From a virus, in the IMG/VR virus record IMGVR_UViG_3300023179_000488, positions 1-24,890 of that record: a stretch of DNA of 24,890 bases; one strand, 5' to 3'. The notes under the pieces were generated by a model. It had not been told where the DNA came from. It ran no database searches and saw nothing but the letters and a program-made list of their open reading frames with translations. Positions 7,472-12,706 of the stretch are shown here, piece by piece. The position numbers were made by a program, and so were the translations under genes. Numbering within the stretch: the first letter of the stretch is position 1; every line of letters starts with the position of its first letter.

Positions 7472-7780
7472 CTAGCGGCGGTCGCTCGGTCCCAGTTTAT
7501 GGGTTCTATGCCGGGGCTTGGGTCGGGGGTATAGTTTCACCCCGTCCCAACGCTCGATGTGGGCGGGAATTCCGCGGGCTATGTCTCGGGCTAGGATGTC
7601 GCGCCAAGCGTCCAGGTGCGCGGCCGAGGCTATCGGGTGCCTGGTGCCGGCGCTGCCGCTTACGTAATACCATTTCGGCGGTGGGAATATCCGGGCGCGC
7701 GTCATTGGTAAGCCATTGTTGCGACTCGCTGGTAAGTGGTAAGTTGCCGGGCGTGGTGGTGTTCCATCGCCCGGCACCAT
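7472..7780 (-). CDS. Hypothetical small phage protein
   Basis: The 102-residue basic protein is not recognised. It contains FPPPKWYYVSGSAGTRHP followed by a helical segment HLDAWRDILARDIARGIPA and a basic tail. ATG 7780 lies two bases after the stop of the preceding gene and has no strong ribosome-binding site, so coupled translation is assumed; a shorter form from ATG 7705 (MTRARIFPPP) is possible. It is the last gene of the operon starting at 8855. No clear terminator with a U-tract follows it. Confidence 0.5.
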   Translation of the reverse strand: MVPGDGTPPRPATYHLPASRNNGLPMTRARIFPPPKWYYVSGSAGTRHPIASAAHLDAWRDILARDIARGIPAHIERWDGVKLYPRPKPRHRTHKLGPSDRR

Positions 7781-7782
7781 AA

Positions 7783-7953
7783 CTATAGGTTATCGTCGCG
7801 GCGCTGCTTAAACAGGTCCGGCGCTCTGTGGTGGTCGAACATCGGGAGCCCGTCCACGTCGGTCGGGCGTTCTAGTGGTCGGCCCTGCGCCGGTGATCGC
7901 GTGCTGCGCTTGGGGCTCTTGGCTAGCAGCTTAAGGCGTTCGGCGTCGGTCAT
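7783..7953 (-). CDS. Small basic hypothetical protein (56 aa)
   Basis: The frame begins MTDAERLKLLAKSPKRSTRS and ends FKQRRDDNL. The start at 7953 is supported by an AGAGGG site seven bases upstream and by an ATGA overlap with the preceding stop. A longer in-frame extension to 8046 would lie inside the neighbouring gene and is not supported. No domain is recognised. The basic, low-complexity middle suggests a flexible or nucleic acid-binding peptide. Confidence 0.55.
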   Translation of the reverse strand: MTDAERLKLLAKSPKRSTRSPAQGRPLERPTDVDGLPMFDHHRAPDLFKQRRDDNL

Positions 7954-8165
7954 GAGGGGTCCCTCTTGCTTGCCGCCCAAGCCTGCCGGGCTGCCTCGGT
8001 CGCCTTGGCGGCTCGAGCCTCGTGACGTTTGCCGCAGGTGAGGCATAGCGCGCGCCTATGGCGTGGGAACCATAGAACGGTAAACCCACGCTCGATGCGT
8101 TCGACGTGGCATCCTGAGCACGTGCCGGCGCGGTTGGCTGTGATCCATCGGAACGCGGGGATCAT
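7950..8165 (-). CDS. Small zinc-finger protein (71 aa)
   Basis: The product begins MIPAFRWITANRAG. It has two cysteine pairs, CSGC and CLTC, about 27 residues apart, forming a treble-clef or zinc-ribbon-like site, with a basic segment and a C-terminal Ala/Arg helix (KRHEARAAKATEAARQA). The start is at 8165 because it overlaps the previous TGA (ATGA) and has GAGG seven bases upstream. No HNH catalytic triad is evident, so nuclease activity is not claimed. A DNA-binding or adaptor role is plausible. Confidence 0.6.
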   Translation of the reverse strand: MIPAFRWITANRAGTCSGCHVERIERGFTVLWFPRHRRALCLTCGKRHEARAAKATEAARQAWAASKRDPS

Positions 8166-8419
8166 GCTGCTACCTCGCGCGATGTCTGGTGTGCAACGGT
8201 CGCGCGCCATGAGCCAAGGCCTAGTGCTCGGTCTAATGGCGTGATCAGTTCTGTGGCTCGGTGTAGGTGCCACCCTGCGCATTCTTTTTCGTGCCAAAGG
8301 GTCTGCATCATTACCAAGCCGGGACCAGGTTTGCCGCAAGCCTTGCCGCGCTGGCTGCGTCCGTCTATGATCAGGGCGTCCAAGCCAGTTACGCGGCACC
8401 ATTCTATGGTGTGGATCAT
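8162..8419 (-). CDS. Hypothetical small phage protein (85 aa)
   Basis: The product begins MIHTIEWCRVTGLDALI and contains HEKECAGWHLHRATELI, with Cys/His residues that could bind metal. No family is recognised. The ATG at 8419 overlaps the TGA of a tiny upstream membrane-peptide gene (8416-8418), so it is probably translated by coupling; its own ribosome-binding site is weak. A longer frame to 8581 would run inside two other genes and is rejected. Confidence 0.6.
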   Translation of the reverse strand: MIHTIEWCRVTGLDALIIDGRSQRGKACGKPGPGLVMMQTLWHEKECAGWHLHRATELITPLDRALGLGSWRATVAHQTSREVAA

Positions 8420-8496
8420 GGCGTCACCACGAGCAAAGCGTATAATAGCAGCGCGGCGCCAATGCCGCACAAGCTGCAAATAATATACTCGCGCAT
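8416..8496 (-). CDS. 26-residue single-pass membrane peptide
   Basis: This gene is too short for ordinary ORF calling. It begins MREYIICSLC and continues with a hydrophobic stretch (GIGAALLLYALLVVTP) to the TGA. One transmembrane helix covers nearly the whole product. Three features support translation: a strong GGAGG seven bases before the ATG, a TAATG overlap with the stop of the upstream gene at 8496-8498, and an ATGA overlap with the downstream gene. Tiny membrane peptides in phage early operons can regulate host membrane proteins or act as toxins or lysis regulators. Nothing here tells which. Confidence 0.65.
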   Translation of the reverse strand: MREYIICSLCGIGAALLLYALLVVTP

Positions 8497-8855
8497 TAAA
8501 CCGCCTCCGCTTCTTCGGGCTCGAAGGCTTCGATCTCGTCATGCACGCCGCTTGCCCAAATCTCAACGGCTGTCGAGACATAGGTGCAAGCCATCTGCGC
8601 CCATGACCGCCCGGTGACGATGGGGAGTTCGCCTAACGTTAATTCTATATACTCAAGCACATCGTCGCCATCGGCGTTCATCGTCTCCAGCGCCTTGTAA
8701 TACGTAACGGCGGGCATATACGCCCCCGATGCGCAGCCGCCCTGCACAATGGCTGCAACATCGGCGGGTGTGATGTCCTGATCAATCCAGCCAGGCACAT
8801 CAATGTCTAGGCCAGTGATCTCATTGATAGGTGTGTCAGTGTTCCAGAGGTCCAT
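8496..8855 (-). CDS. Conserved-looking acidic phage protein, first gene of operon
   Basis: The 119-residue acidic protein begins MDLWNTDTPINEI. It contains DVPGWIDQDITPADVAAI and GGCASGAYMPAVTYYKALE, a pattern I associate with small hypothetical phage proteins seen across tailed phages; its function is not known. The start at 8855 has an AGGATGG site nine bases upstream. A hairpin at 8874-8893 lies immediately ahead of that site in the transcript. A longer frame to 9035 has no ribosome-binding site. Confidence 0.7.
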   Translation of the reverse strand: MDLWNTDTPINEITGLDIDVPGWIDQDITPADVAAIVQGGCASGAYMPAVTYYKALETMNADGDDVLEYIELTLGELPIVTGRSWAQMACTYVSTAVEIWASGVHDEIEAFEPEEAEAV

Positions 8856-8873
8856 GCTAGTCCATCCTATAAC

Positions 8874-8893
8874 CGCCAGCTTAAGTGCTGGCG
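8874..8893 (-). promoter_or_regulatory. Leader hairpin beside the ribosome-binding site of the 8855 gene
   Basis: CGCCAGC (8874-8880) and GCTGGCG (8887-8893) form a perfect seven-base stem with a six-base loop containing TTAAG. In the minus-strand transcript it ends about six bases before the AGGATGG site. It has no U-tract and so is not a terminator. It could stabilise the 5' end or modulate translation. Confidence 0.45.
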
Positions 8894-9312
8894 TCTGCGG
8901 ACTGTCGCATAGTGTGCCTCGTGATGCAACGTGTATCATGCGGCGGAACATTACAAAGTCGTTAGTATATAGTCGGCTATGCTTAGGCCGTGATGCTCGA
9001 TGGTGCGCGCGTGTCGCCGTCGTCATCAAGTGCATAGCCTGCTATGTGTCAGTGATGATGACTCGCCGCGGTTCGACGACGCCGGCAATCCATCGGCGGA
9101 TTTAATGGGCGCGGCAAATCCCAGACCCCCACCCAGGCACAAAAAGGTAGGGGGTCAGTACCTAGATTCTATCTTAACCACTCTGTCTGTAATCTTGAAA
9201 TTTTGCAAAAAAAATTAAGTTTGCCCTAGGTTCTATTTTTGGGCTTGATTAAATGAACGTGCTTGGTGCATATTGATACTGCTTGCACAATTAAAACACA
9301 GAAAGGAATACC
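8894..9312. promoter_or_regulatory. Divergent control region between leftward and rightward operons
   Basis: No gene is supported here. Visible structures include a dyad at 9023-9058 (TCATCA and CATAGC pairing with GCTATG and TGATGA). A third GCTATG copy lies at 8976-8981. A hairpin spans 9124-9156 (GACCCCC with GGGGGTC). The near-repeat CCTAGRTTCTAT occurs at 9161-9172 and 9225-9236. The final 150 bases are AT-rich and lead to the excisionase-like gene. Promoters for both directions must lie here, but no box pair stands out clearly; TTGATT near 9245 with CATATT 18 bases later is one weak rightward candidate. Confidence 0.5.
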
Positions 9313-9525
9313 ATGAAAGCCAAGGAAACGACGAATATGACTAATAATAGGGACCAGTATTTACTGACGCTAAATGAGGCAGCGGCACGGCTTGGGATTT
9401 CGCGGGCTAGCATGTATCGTCTTTTGAACGCCGGGCGCATTAAGACGGTTCACGTTGGCAGGAGCCACCGCGTTTCAAACGCGACGTTGAACGATTTTAT
9501 TGCATCGCTTGGGTCGGGGGGTTGA
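9313..9525 (+). CDS. Excisionase/MerR-like helix-turn-helix protein
   Basis: In this 70-residue DNA-binding protein the block LTLNEAAARLGISRASMYRLLNAGRIKTVHVGRSHRVS is characteristic of the excisionase/AlpA/MerR winged helix-turn-helix family; only the helix ISRASMYRLL would read DNA bases directly. Proteins of this size act as excisionases or as small transcription regulators. AAGGA lies six bases upstream of ATG 9313; an internal ATG (MTNNRDQ) is an alternative. It heads the rightward operon from the divergent control region, followed by a strong promoter. Regulation of the switch region is therefore the likeliest role. No integrase is seen here to pair with it. Confidence 0.8.
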   Translation: MKAKETTNMTNNRDQYLLTLNEAAARLGISRASMYRLLNAGRIKTVHVGRSHRVSNATLNDFIASLGSGG

Positions 9526-9530
9526 GCCCC

Positions 9531-9558
9531 TTGACCCTAGGTTTTTCCGGCGTATAAT
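9531..9558 (+). promoter_or_regulatory. Near-consensus sigma70-type promoter
   Basis: TTGACC (9531-9536) and TATAAT (9553-9558) are separated by 16 bases. The -10 box is perfect and the -35 matches five of six. It lies between the excisionase-like gene and the gene at 9596, whose ribosome-binding site follows 27 bases after the -10. It probably drives the rightward small-gene operon and possibly the packaging genes beyond. Confidence 0.8.
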
Positions 9559-9595
9559 GTTTGTAACGTTGAGGTGTGACACTAGGGAGGATTTG

Positions 9596-9778
9596 ATGGC
9601 TGATTTGGTTACGACGTTCGGGTCGGTAGACCCTGAGCCACGCGTTGCTGCGTTGGAGGGGGAGGTTCGGGAGCAGGCGCGCCGTATATCTGTGTTGGAG
9701 CGCGACGTTGCGACGTTGCTGCGGCGTGTTGATGGGCTGGCGGCTGCGAATGCTCGTCTGGCCGCGGGGTTACGATGA
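9596..9778 (+). CDS. Small coiled-coil protein (60 aa)
   Basis: The frame begins MADLVTTFGSVDPEP. From about residue 18 to the end it is a continuous heptad-like helix (ALEGEVREQARRISVLERDV and onward), so it is probably an oligomeric coiled coil. GGGAGG lies five bases before ATG 9596, a strong site, and the near-consensus promoter is just upstream. Earlier in-frame starts would extend into the promoter. Function unknown. Its TGA overlaps the next ATG. Confidence 0.7.
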   Translation: MADLVTTFGSVDPEPRVAALEGEVREQARRISVLERDVATLLRRVDGLAAANARLAAGLR

Positions 9779-10080
9779 CCAAGCCACGTTATTGCCGCGA
9801 TTGCCGTTGGTATGTTCGTGACGGCTGGCCAGATCATAAAATTGTTGGTTCGGACGGTTGTGAGCGGCCGTTATTAACTGCTGGTGAGATTGAGGTTTCG
9901 CTATCGGCAAAGATGGAGCGTTATTTGGTTAACATTGACGGGCATCCAGAAACAAGAAGGTCGCATAGTTTGCTGTGCGGGCCGCAGGGTCAGTATTGGG
10001 AAGCCATGCCTGTACGTCGCGCCAAGCGTCGCAAGGCCAAGCGTCGTAAGGCTAGCGGAGCGTCGTTGCATGGTGCGTAG
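9775..10080 (+). CDS. Cysteine-containing phage protein with basic tail
   Basis: The 101-residue product begins MTKPRYCRDCRWYVRDGW, a CxxC-W pattern recurrent in small phage proteins. Further cysteines follow in GSDGCERP and LLCGPQGQYW, enough for one zinc site. The C-terminus is a repeated Lys/Arg tract (RRAKRRKAKRRKASG), suggesting nucleic acid contact. It starts with an ATGA overlap on the coiled-coil gene and overlaps the next gene by 11 bases. Function not recognised. Confidence 0.65.
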   Translation: MTKPRYCRDCRWYVRDGWPDHKIVGSDGCERPLLTAGEIEVSLSAKMERYLVNIDGHPETRRSHSLLCGPQGQYWEAMPVRRAKRRKAKRRKASGASLHGA

Positions 10081-10264
10081 AGGCCCGAGGCGTAAGGTTC
10101 CTGGCGAGCGTCAGTTGAACATCGACCTTCCCGGCGATGTGCTGGATCGGCTGCACGCGTATGCGGAGGCGGTTGACTGGCCGAGGAAGCGGGTTGTTGA
10201 GTTGGCGCTGCGCCGGTTCCTGCGGAGTGAGGGTGCTGCTGCGGGTGAGGGGGCGCCGGTATGA
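10070..10264 (+). CDS. Ribbon-helix-helix (CopG/Arc-like) DNA-binding protein
   Basis: In this 64-residue protein the segment RQLNIDLPGDVLDRLHAYAE gives a short beta strand followed by a helix, and AVDWPRKRVVELALRRFL provides the second helix: the layout of the ribbon-helix-helix fold, which binds operators as a dimer of strands. A basic N-terminal arm (MVRRGPRRK) precedes it. GGAG lies nine bases before ATG 10070; GTG at 10073 is an alternative. It probably acts as a small transcriptional repressor. Its operator is unknown. Confidence 0.7.
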   Translation: MVRRGPRRKVPGERQLNIDLPGDVLDRLHAYAEAVDWPRKRVVELALRRFLRSEGAAAGEGAPV

Positions 10265-10276
10265 GGTTGGTGACTG

Positions 10277-10507
10277 ATGCTGGCCGAGATGATTAAAGTC
10301 ACCAAGGTCGCGTGTGCTTTGGTGCGCGGGATCATCAAAGACGGCACACACATCGACGCTTGGCTCGATGCGTCTGGTGTGGACTTCAAAGAAGTTGATA
10401 TGACCAAGGAACAGATTTCCGAATGGATCAAGGATCATATCCGAAAAGACATTGGCCCTGCCTACGGCAATTCTAAATTTATGCACCGCCCGGATTATAT
10501 GAAATGA
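10277..10507 (+). CDS. Hypothetical small protein (76 aa)
   Basis: The frame begins MLAEMIKVTKVACAL and ends MHRPDYMK. It is mostly helical with acidic and basic residues mixed (DMTKEQISEWIKDHIRKD), and is not recognised. A GAGG site lies ten bases before ATG 10277; ATG 10289 is an alternative start. Its TGA overlaps the ATG of a 52-residue cysteine-rich gene (ATGA), consistent with an operon. Confidence 0.55.
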   Translation: MLAEMIKVTKVACALVRGIIKDGTHIDAWLDASGVDFKEVDMTKEQISEWIKDHIRKDIGPAYGNSKFMHRPDYMK

Positions 10508-10662
10508 CCCGTCCCGGCAAGTTTTGCTGCGTGTTGTGTTGTGTGGTATTTACAGCTCCTGCGGGCGGTGTAGACTGTCCTGTATGCACGAGCCGTTATG
10601 TTCGGTGGGTTGATTATGATGAGTGGTGTGATCGTTGGCAGCGGGGGCGCAAGGGGTCGTGA
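10504..10662 (+). CDS. 52-residue cysteine-rich protein
   Basis: This short gene begins MTRPGKFCCVLCCVVF, carries CPVC near residues 25-28 and ends RGRKGS. Cysteines at 8-9, 12-13, 25, 28 and 42 can form a zinc ribbon (CxxC plus CPVC) with extra thiols. It overlaps the previous stop (ATGA) and the next start (GTGA), the same coupling used throughout this operon. That packing, and the paired CxxC motifs, are the reasons to accept it. Function unknown. Confidence 0.6.
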   Translation: MTRPGKFCCVLCCVVFTAPAGGVDCPVCTSRYVRWVDYDEWCDRWQRGRKGS

Positions 10663-10847
10663 GTAACGATGCTGCCGCCCGGTATTACGTGAGCCCGATG
10701 ATGGTTGATGCGTCACGCCCGCGCGCTGGTTGGTATATTCAGATTGGGGATGGGATGCCGATAGGGCCGTTTCCCGATCAGGACCGCGCTGAGTTGGCGG
10801 TTGAGGCCGTCGAAGCCATGAGAAGCACGCCCGCAGGAGGGGCATAA
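10659..10847 (+). CDS. Hypothetical small protein (62 aa)
   Basis: The GTG at 10659 overlaps the previous TGA (GTGA) and follows an AAGGGG run. The product begins MSNDAAARYYVSPMMVD. It contains WYIQIGDGMPIGPFPDQDRA, a W-x-I...G...GPF pattern like small beta-sheet proteins that recur in phages, with a C-terminal helix. A TTG start at 10635 would lie inside the cysteine-rich gene and is rejected. Function unknown. Confidence 0.6.
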   Translation: MSNDAAARYYVSPMMVDASRPRAGWYIQIGDGMPIGPFPDQDRAELAVEAVEAMRSTPAGGA

Positions 10848-10848
10848 G

Positions 10849-11082
10849 ATGGCGACACGTTACGACGTATTGACGAGCCGCGCCGGCAAGGACGGCAAGA
10901 GTTATTACACGAAGATTGGGACCATGTGGCCGATGGAGAGTGGCGGGTTCAAGATCACGTTCGATGCCCTGCCCATTCCCCGCATATACGAGGGGAAACT
11001 GAGTGTTGAGGCGGTGGCGTGGGAGCCTCGCAAGGATGGCGCCAAGGGTGGTGGCGCTGCTGACGACGCGGTTCCATATTAA
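10849..11082 (+). CDS. Hypothetical small beta-rich protein (77 aa)
   Basis: The product begins MATRYDVLTSRAGKDGKSYY. It continues TKIGTMWPMESGGFKITFDA and LPIPRIYEGKLSVEAVAWEP, a strand-rich, OB-like pattern found in small proteins of phages and conjugative elements. The C-terminus is Gly/Ala/Asp-rich and acidic, which would suit a single-stranded DNA-binding accessory protein, but that is speculation. GGAGG lies upstream of ATG 10849, and one base separates it from the previous stop. Confidence 0.65.
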   Translation: MATRYDVLTSRAGKDGKSYYTKIGTMWPMESGGFKITFDALPIPRIYEGKLSVEAVAWEPRKDGAKGGGAADDAVPY

Positions 11083-11092
11083 GGGGGCGGTT

Positions 11093-11422
11093 ATGGGGAT
11101 GGTGGTTGAGCCTGACTGGACTGAGGATGAGATGGCCCGCTTGATGGAGATGAAGTGGGACGGTGAGGAGTGGATTGATATAGCGTCGGCGTTGGGAAGG
11201 ACTAAGAACGCGTGTTGTCAGAAGTACACGCAACTGCGGGTTCGGCAACAGCGCATCACGGACGAGCGGTTATCGAGCGTGTGGTTCGGCAAGGGTAGCA
11301 AGGGCGATGCTGTTTATCGCGCGATCAGTGCGAAGTTTACGCGGCCGCCGACTGAGATGGGCTCGCTGGTGGGCAATGCGACGGTGCTGTGTACGAACGT
11401 GGTTGAGGCGGAGGGCACGTAA
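11093..11422 (+). CDS. SANT/GcrA-like DNA-binding protein
   Basis: The first 50 residues of this 109-residue protein (EPDWTEDEMARLMEMKWDG then IDIASALGRTKNACCQKYTQ) form a three-helix SANT/Myb or GcrA-like DNA-binding domain. W-T-x-x-E opens the first helix, and IA..LGRT.NA...K is the recognition segment. The C-terminal half is not recognised. A GGGGG run precedes ATG 11093, so the longer frame from 11003 is rejected. It probably regulates transcription, and it is the plus-strand counterpart of the protein at 4272-4649. The stop overlaps the next start (TAATG). Confidence 0.7.
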   Translation: MGMVVEPDWTEDEMARLMEMKWDGEEWIDIASALGRTKNACCQKYTQLRVRQQRITDERLSSVWFGKGSKGDAVYRAISAKFTRPPTEMGSLVGNATVLCTNVVEAEGT

Positions 11423-11670
11423 TGCTCCCTGATACGCTTGATCCATGCTGTGAGATGGTTGATGACCCGGGGATTCCAGAGGGTGAGGTTCACGGCTACT
11501 CCCTAGATGGTCGGCTGTTGTGCGTTGTGGCTTACTTGCCGACGTTTACGCATACGGATTATGCCGAGGGCGACGTTGCGAAGTGGAAGGTGTCGCCTGG
11601 TTACTTGCGGCGATTGAAGTTGTTGGCGTGGTGGAAGATCATGGATTACCATGTAGAGGGGCGGGCGTGA
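11422..11670 (+). CDS. Hypothetical protein (82 aa)
   Basis: The product begins MLPDTLDPCCEMVDDP and contains HGYSLDGRLLCVVAYLP and YLRRLKLLAWWKIMDYH. Acidic at the start and aromatic/basic near the end, it is not assigned to a family. It shares the TAATG junction with the SANT-like gene and a GTGA junction with the small terminase gene, so it lies at the seam between regulatory genes and the packaging module. Confidence 0.6.
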   Translation: MLPDTLDPCCEMVDDPGIPEGEVHGYSLDGRLLCVVAYLPTFTHTDYAEGDVAKWKVSPGYLRRLKLLAWWKIMDYHVEGRA

Positions 11671-12200
11671 GCGGTGGTCTGACCGATGCGGCATCGGATC
11701 CGTTCGGCGGCGGCTGGCAGTCTGCGGCGGGCGATGAGTATTCCGCGCGCGATGCGACGTGGGTTATTGAGTATCTGAACAACGAGCGTGATCCGGCTGC
11801 GGCTAAAATTGCGTGCATCAAGGCAAAGATTAAAGACCTTGATTGCTCGCTTGCGGTGTCGGCCCAGCGCCAGCTTGCGCGTCCCGTCATCCAGGCTGCG
11901 ATCAAAGCCGCTCAAGCCGTGAAGGCTGCGCAACCTGAGCCCGAGATCACGCTTGGCACGTTGACCGCGCACGCCGAGGACATCCGAGAGCGCGCGATGG
12001 AAGATCGGCAGTATCCTGCTGCGTTGAACGCGGTGAAGTTGACGGCCGAGATGCACGGGTTCTTGGACAAGACCATAAATATAAATCACTCGATGAAGGT
12101 TGAGGAGATGGATACCGCGGCGCTGATGAAGATTGCGGCGGGTGCCAAGCCTGCGCTTGAGGTTCCGTACACCGAGGTTCCTGTTGAGGACGATGCGTAA
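11667..12200 (+). CDS. terS: Terminase small subunit
   Basis: The 177-residue protein starts at GTG 11667, which overlaps the previous TGA. It is helical throughout: an N-terminal segment (ATWVIEYLNNERDPAAAKIA), a central helical pair rich in Ala and Lys, and then ITLGTLTAHAEDIRERAMED followed by QYPAALNAVKLTAEMHGFLD. That last block resembles the conserved region of small terminase subunits, which bind pac/cos DNA and activate the large subunit. Its position just upstream of the large terminase, separated by one gene, strongly supports this. Length is normal for the family. Confidence 0.75.
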   Translation: MSGGLTDAASDPFGGGWQSAAGDEYSARDATWVIEYLNNERDPAAAKIACIKAKIKDLDCSLAVSAQRQLARPVIQAAIKAAQAVKAAQPEPEITLGTLTAHAEDIRERAMEDRQYPAALNAVKLTAEMHGFLDKTININHSMKVEEMDTAALMKIAAGAKPALEVPYTEVPVEDDA

Positions 12201-12202
12201 TT

Positions 12203-12706
12203 ATGGACAGGGGATATTTAAGAAGCATCGGTGTTTTTGTAGATGTTAGGGATGACAGCGATTATGTTCGAAGCCGGTTACTGGCCCGGTTTATTTATGA
12301 GCCAATTAAAGAATTAAACTATTCCGCATTAAGGGTGCGCGCATATCTAAACCGCGACATTATAGAAACAAAAACGCACATACAGGATGCGATTAAACTT
12401 TGCTTCAGAATTGATAAGCCCGCGAGGGCAATTAGACGGATTGCGCAAGCGCAAGAAATGGCTGACCGCGACTGGTGTATTTTTACAACCTACACCGGAT
12501 TGCCAGGGGGCCCAACGATGAAAGAGATTGGGAACCAATTTGGGATTTCGGCATCGAACGTTCATGCTCGAATTTGCAGGTTAGAAAAATCTTATTTAAG
12601 GGCTTTCAAAAACCTAAAGCGGGCGACACGCGTAACATTAGTTGCCGAAGAATCTTGGACGCCCAAACAACAATACGCCGAATTTGCTGAGTTAACTTCT
12701 GAATGA
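12203..12706 (+). CDS. Sigma-like helix-turn-helix protein between the terminase genes
   Basis: The C-terminal part of this 167-residue protein contains TMKEIGNQFGISASNVHARI followed by a basic helix, a helix-turn-helix like region 4 of sigma factors or a LuxR-type domain. The N-terminal part has basic and aromatic residues but no clear motif. The coding sequence is visibly richer in A and T than its neighbours and uses more AGA, ATA and TTA-type codons, which suggests separate acquisition. It has a weak ribosome-binding site (GAGGA, 11 bases upstream). Transcriptional control of late genes is a possible role. It ends with an ATGA overlap on the large terminase. Confidence 0.65.
   Translation: MDRGYLRSIGVFVDVRDDSDYVRSRLLARFIYEPIKELNYSALRVRAYLNRDIIETKTHIQDAIKLCFRIDKPARAIRRIAQAQEMADRDWCIFTTYTGLPGGPTMKEIGNQFGISASNVHARICRLEKSYLRAFKNLKRATRVTLVAEESWTPKQQYAEFAELTSE

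Noticed and set aside
7462-7782. 106-codon plus-strand ORF
   Set aside because: It lies exactly opposite the minus-strand gene 7472-7780, which fits the operon direction and stop/start spacing better.
10261-10296. 11-codon ORF with an ATGA overlap after the ribbon-helix-helix gene
   Set aside because: Product too short and featureless; the overlap arises naturally from the sequence at that stop codon.
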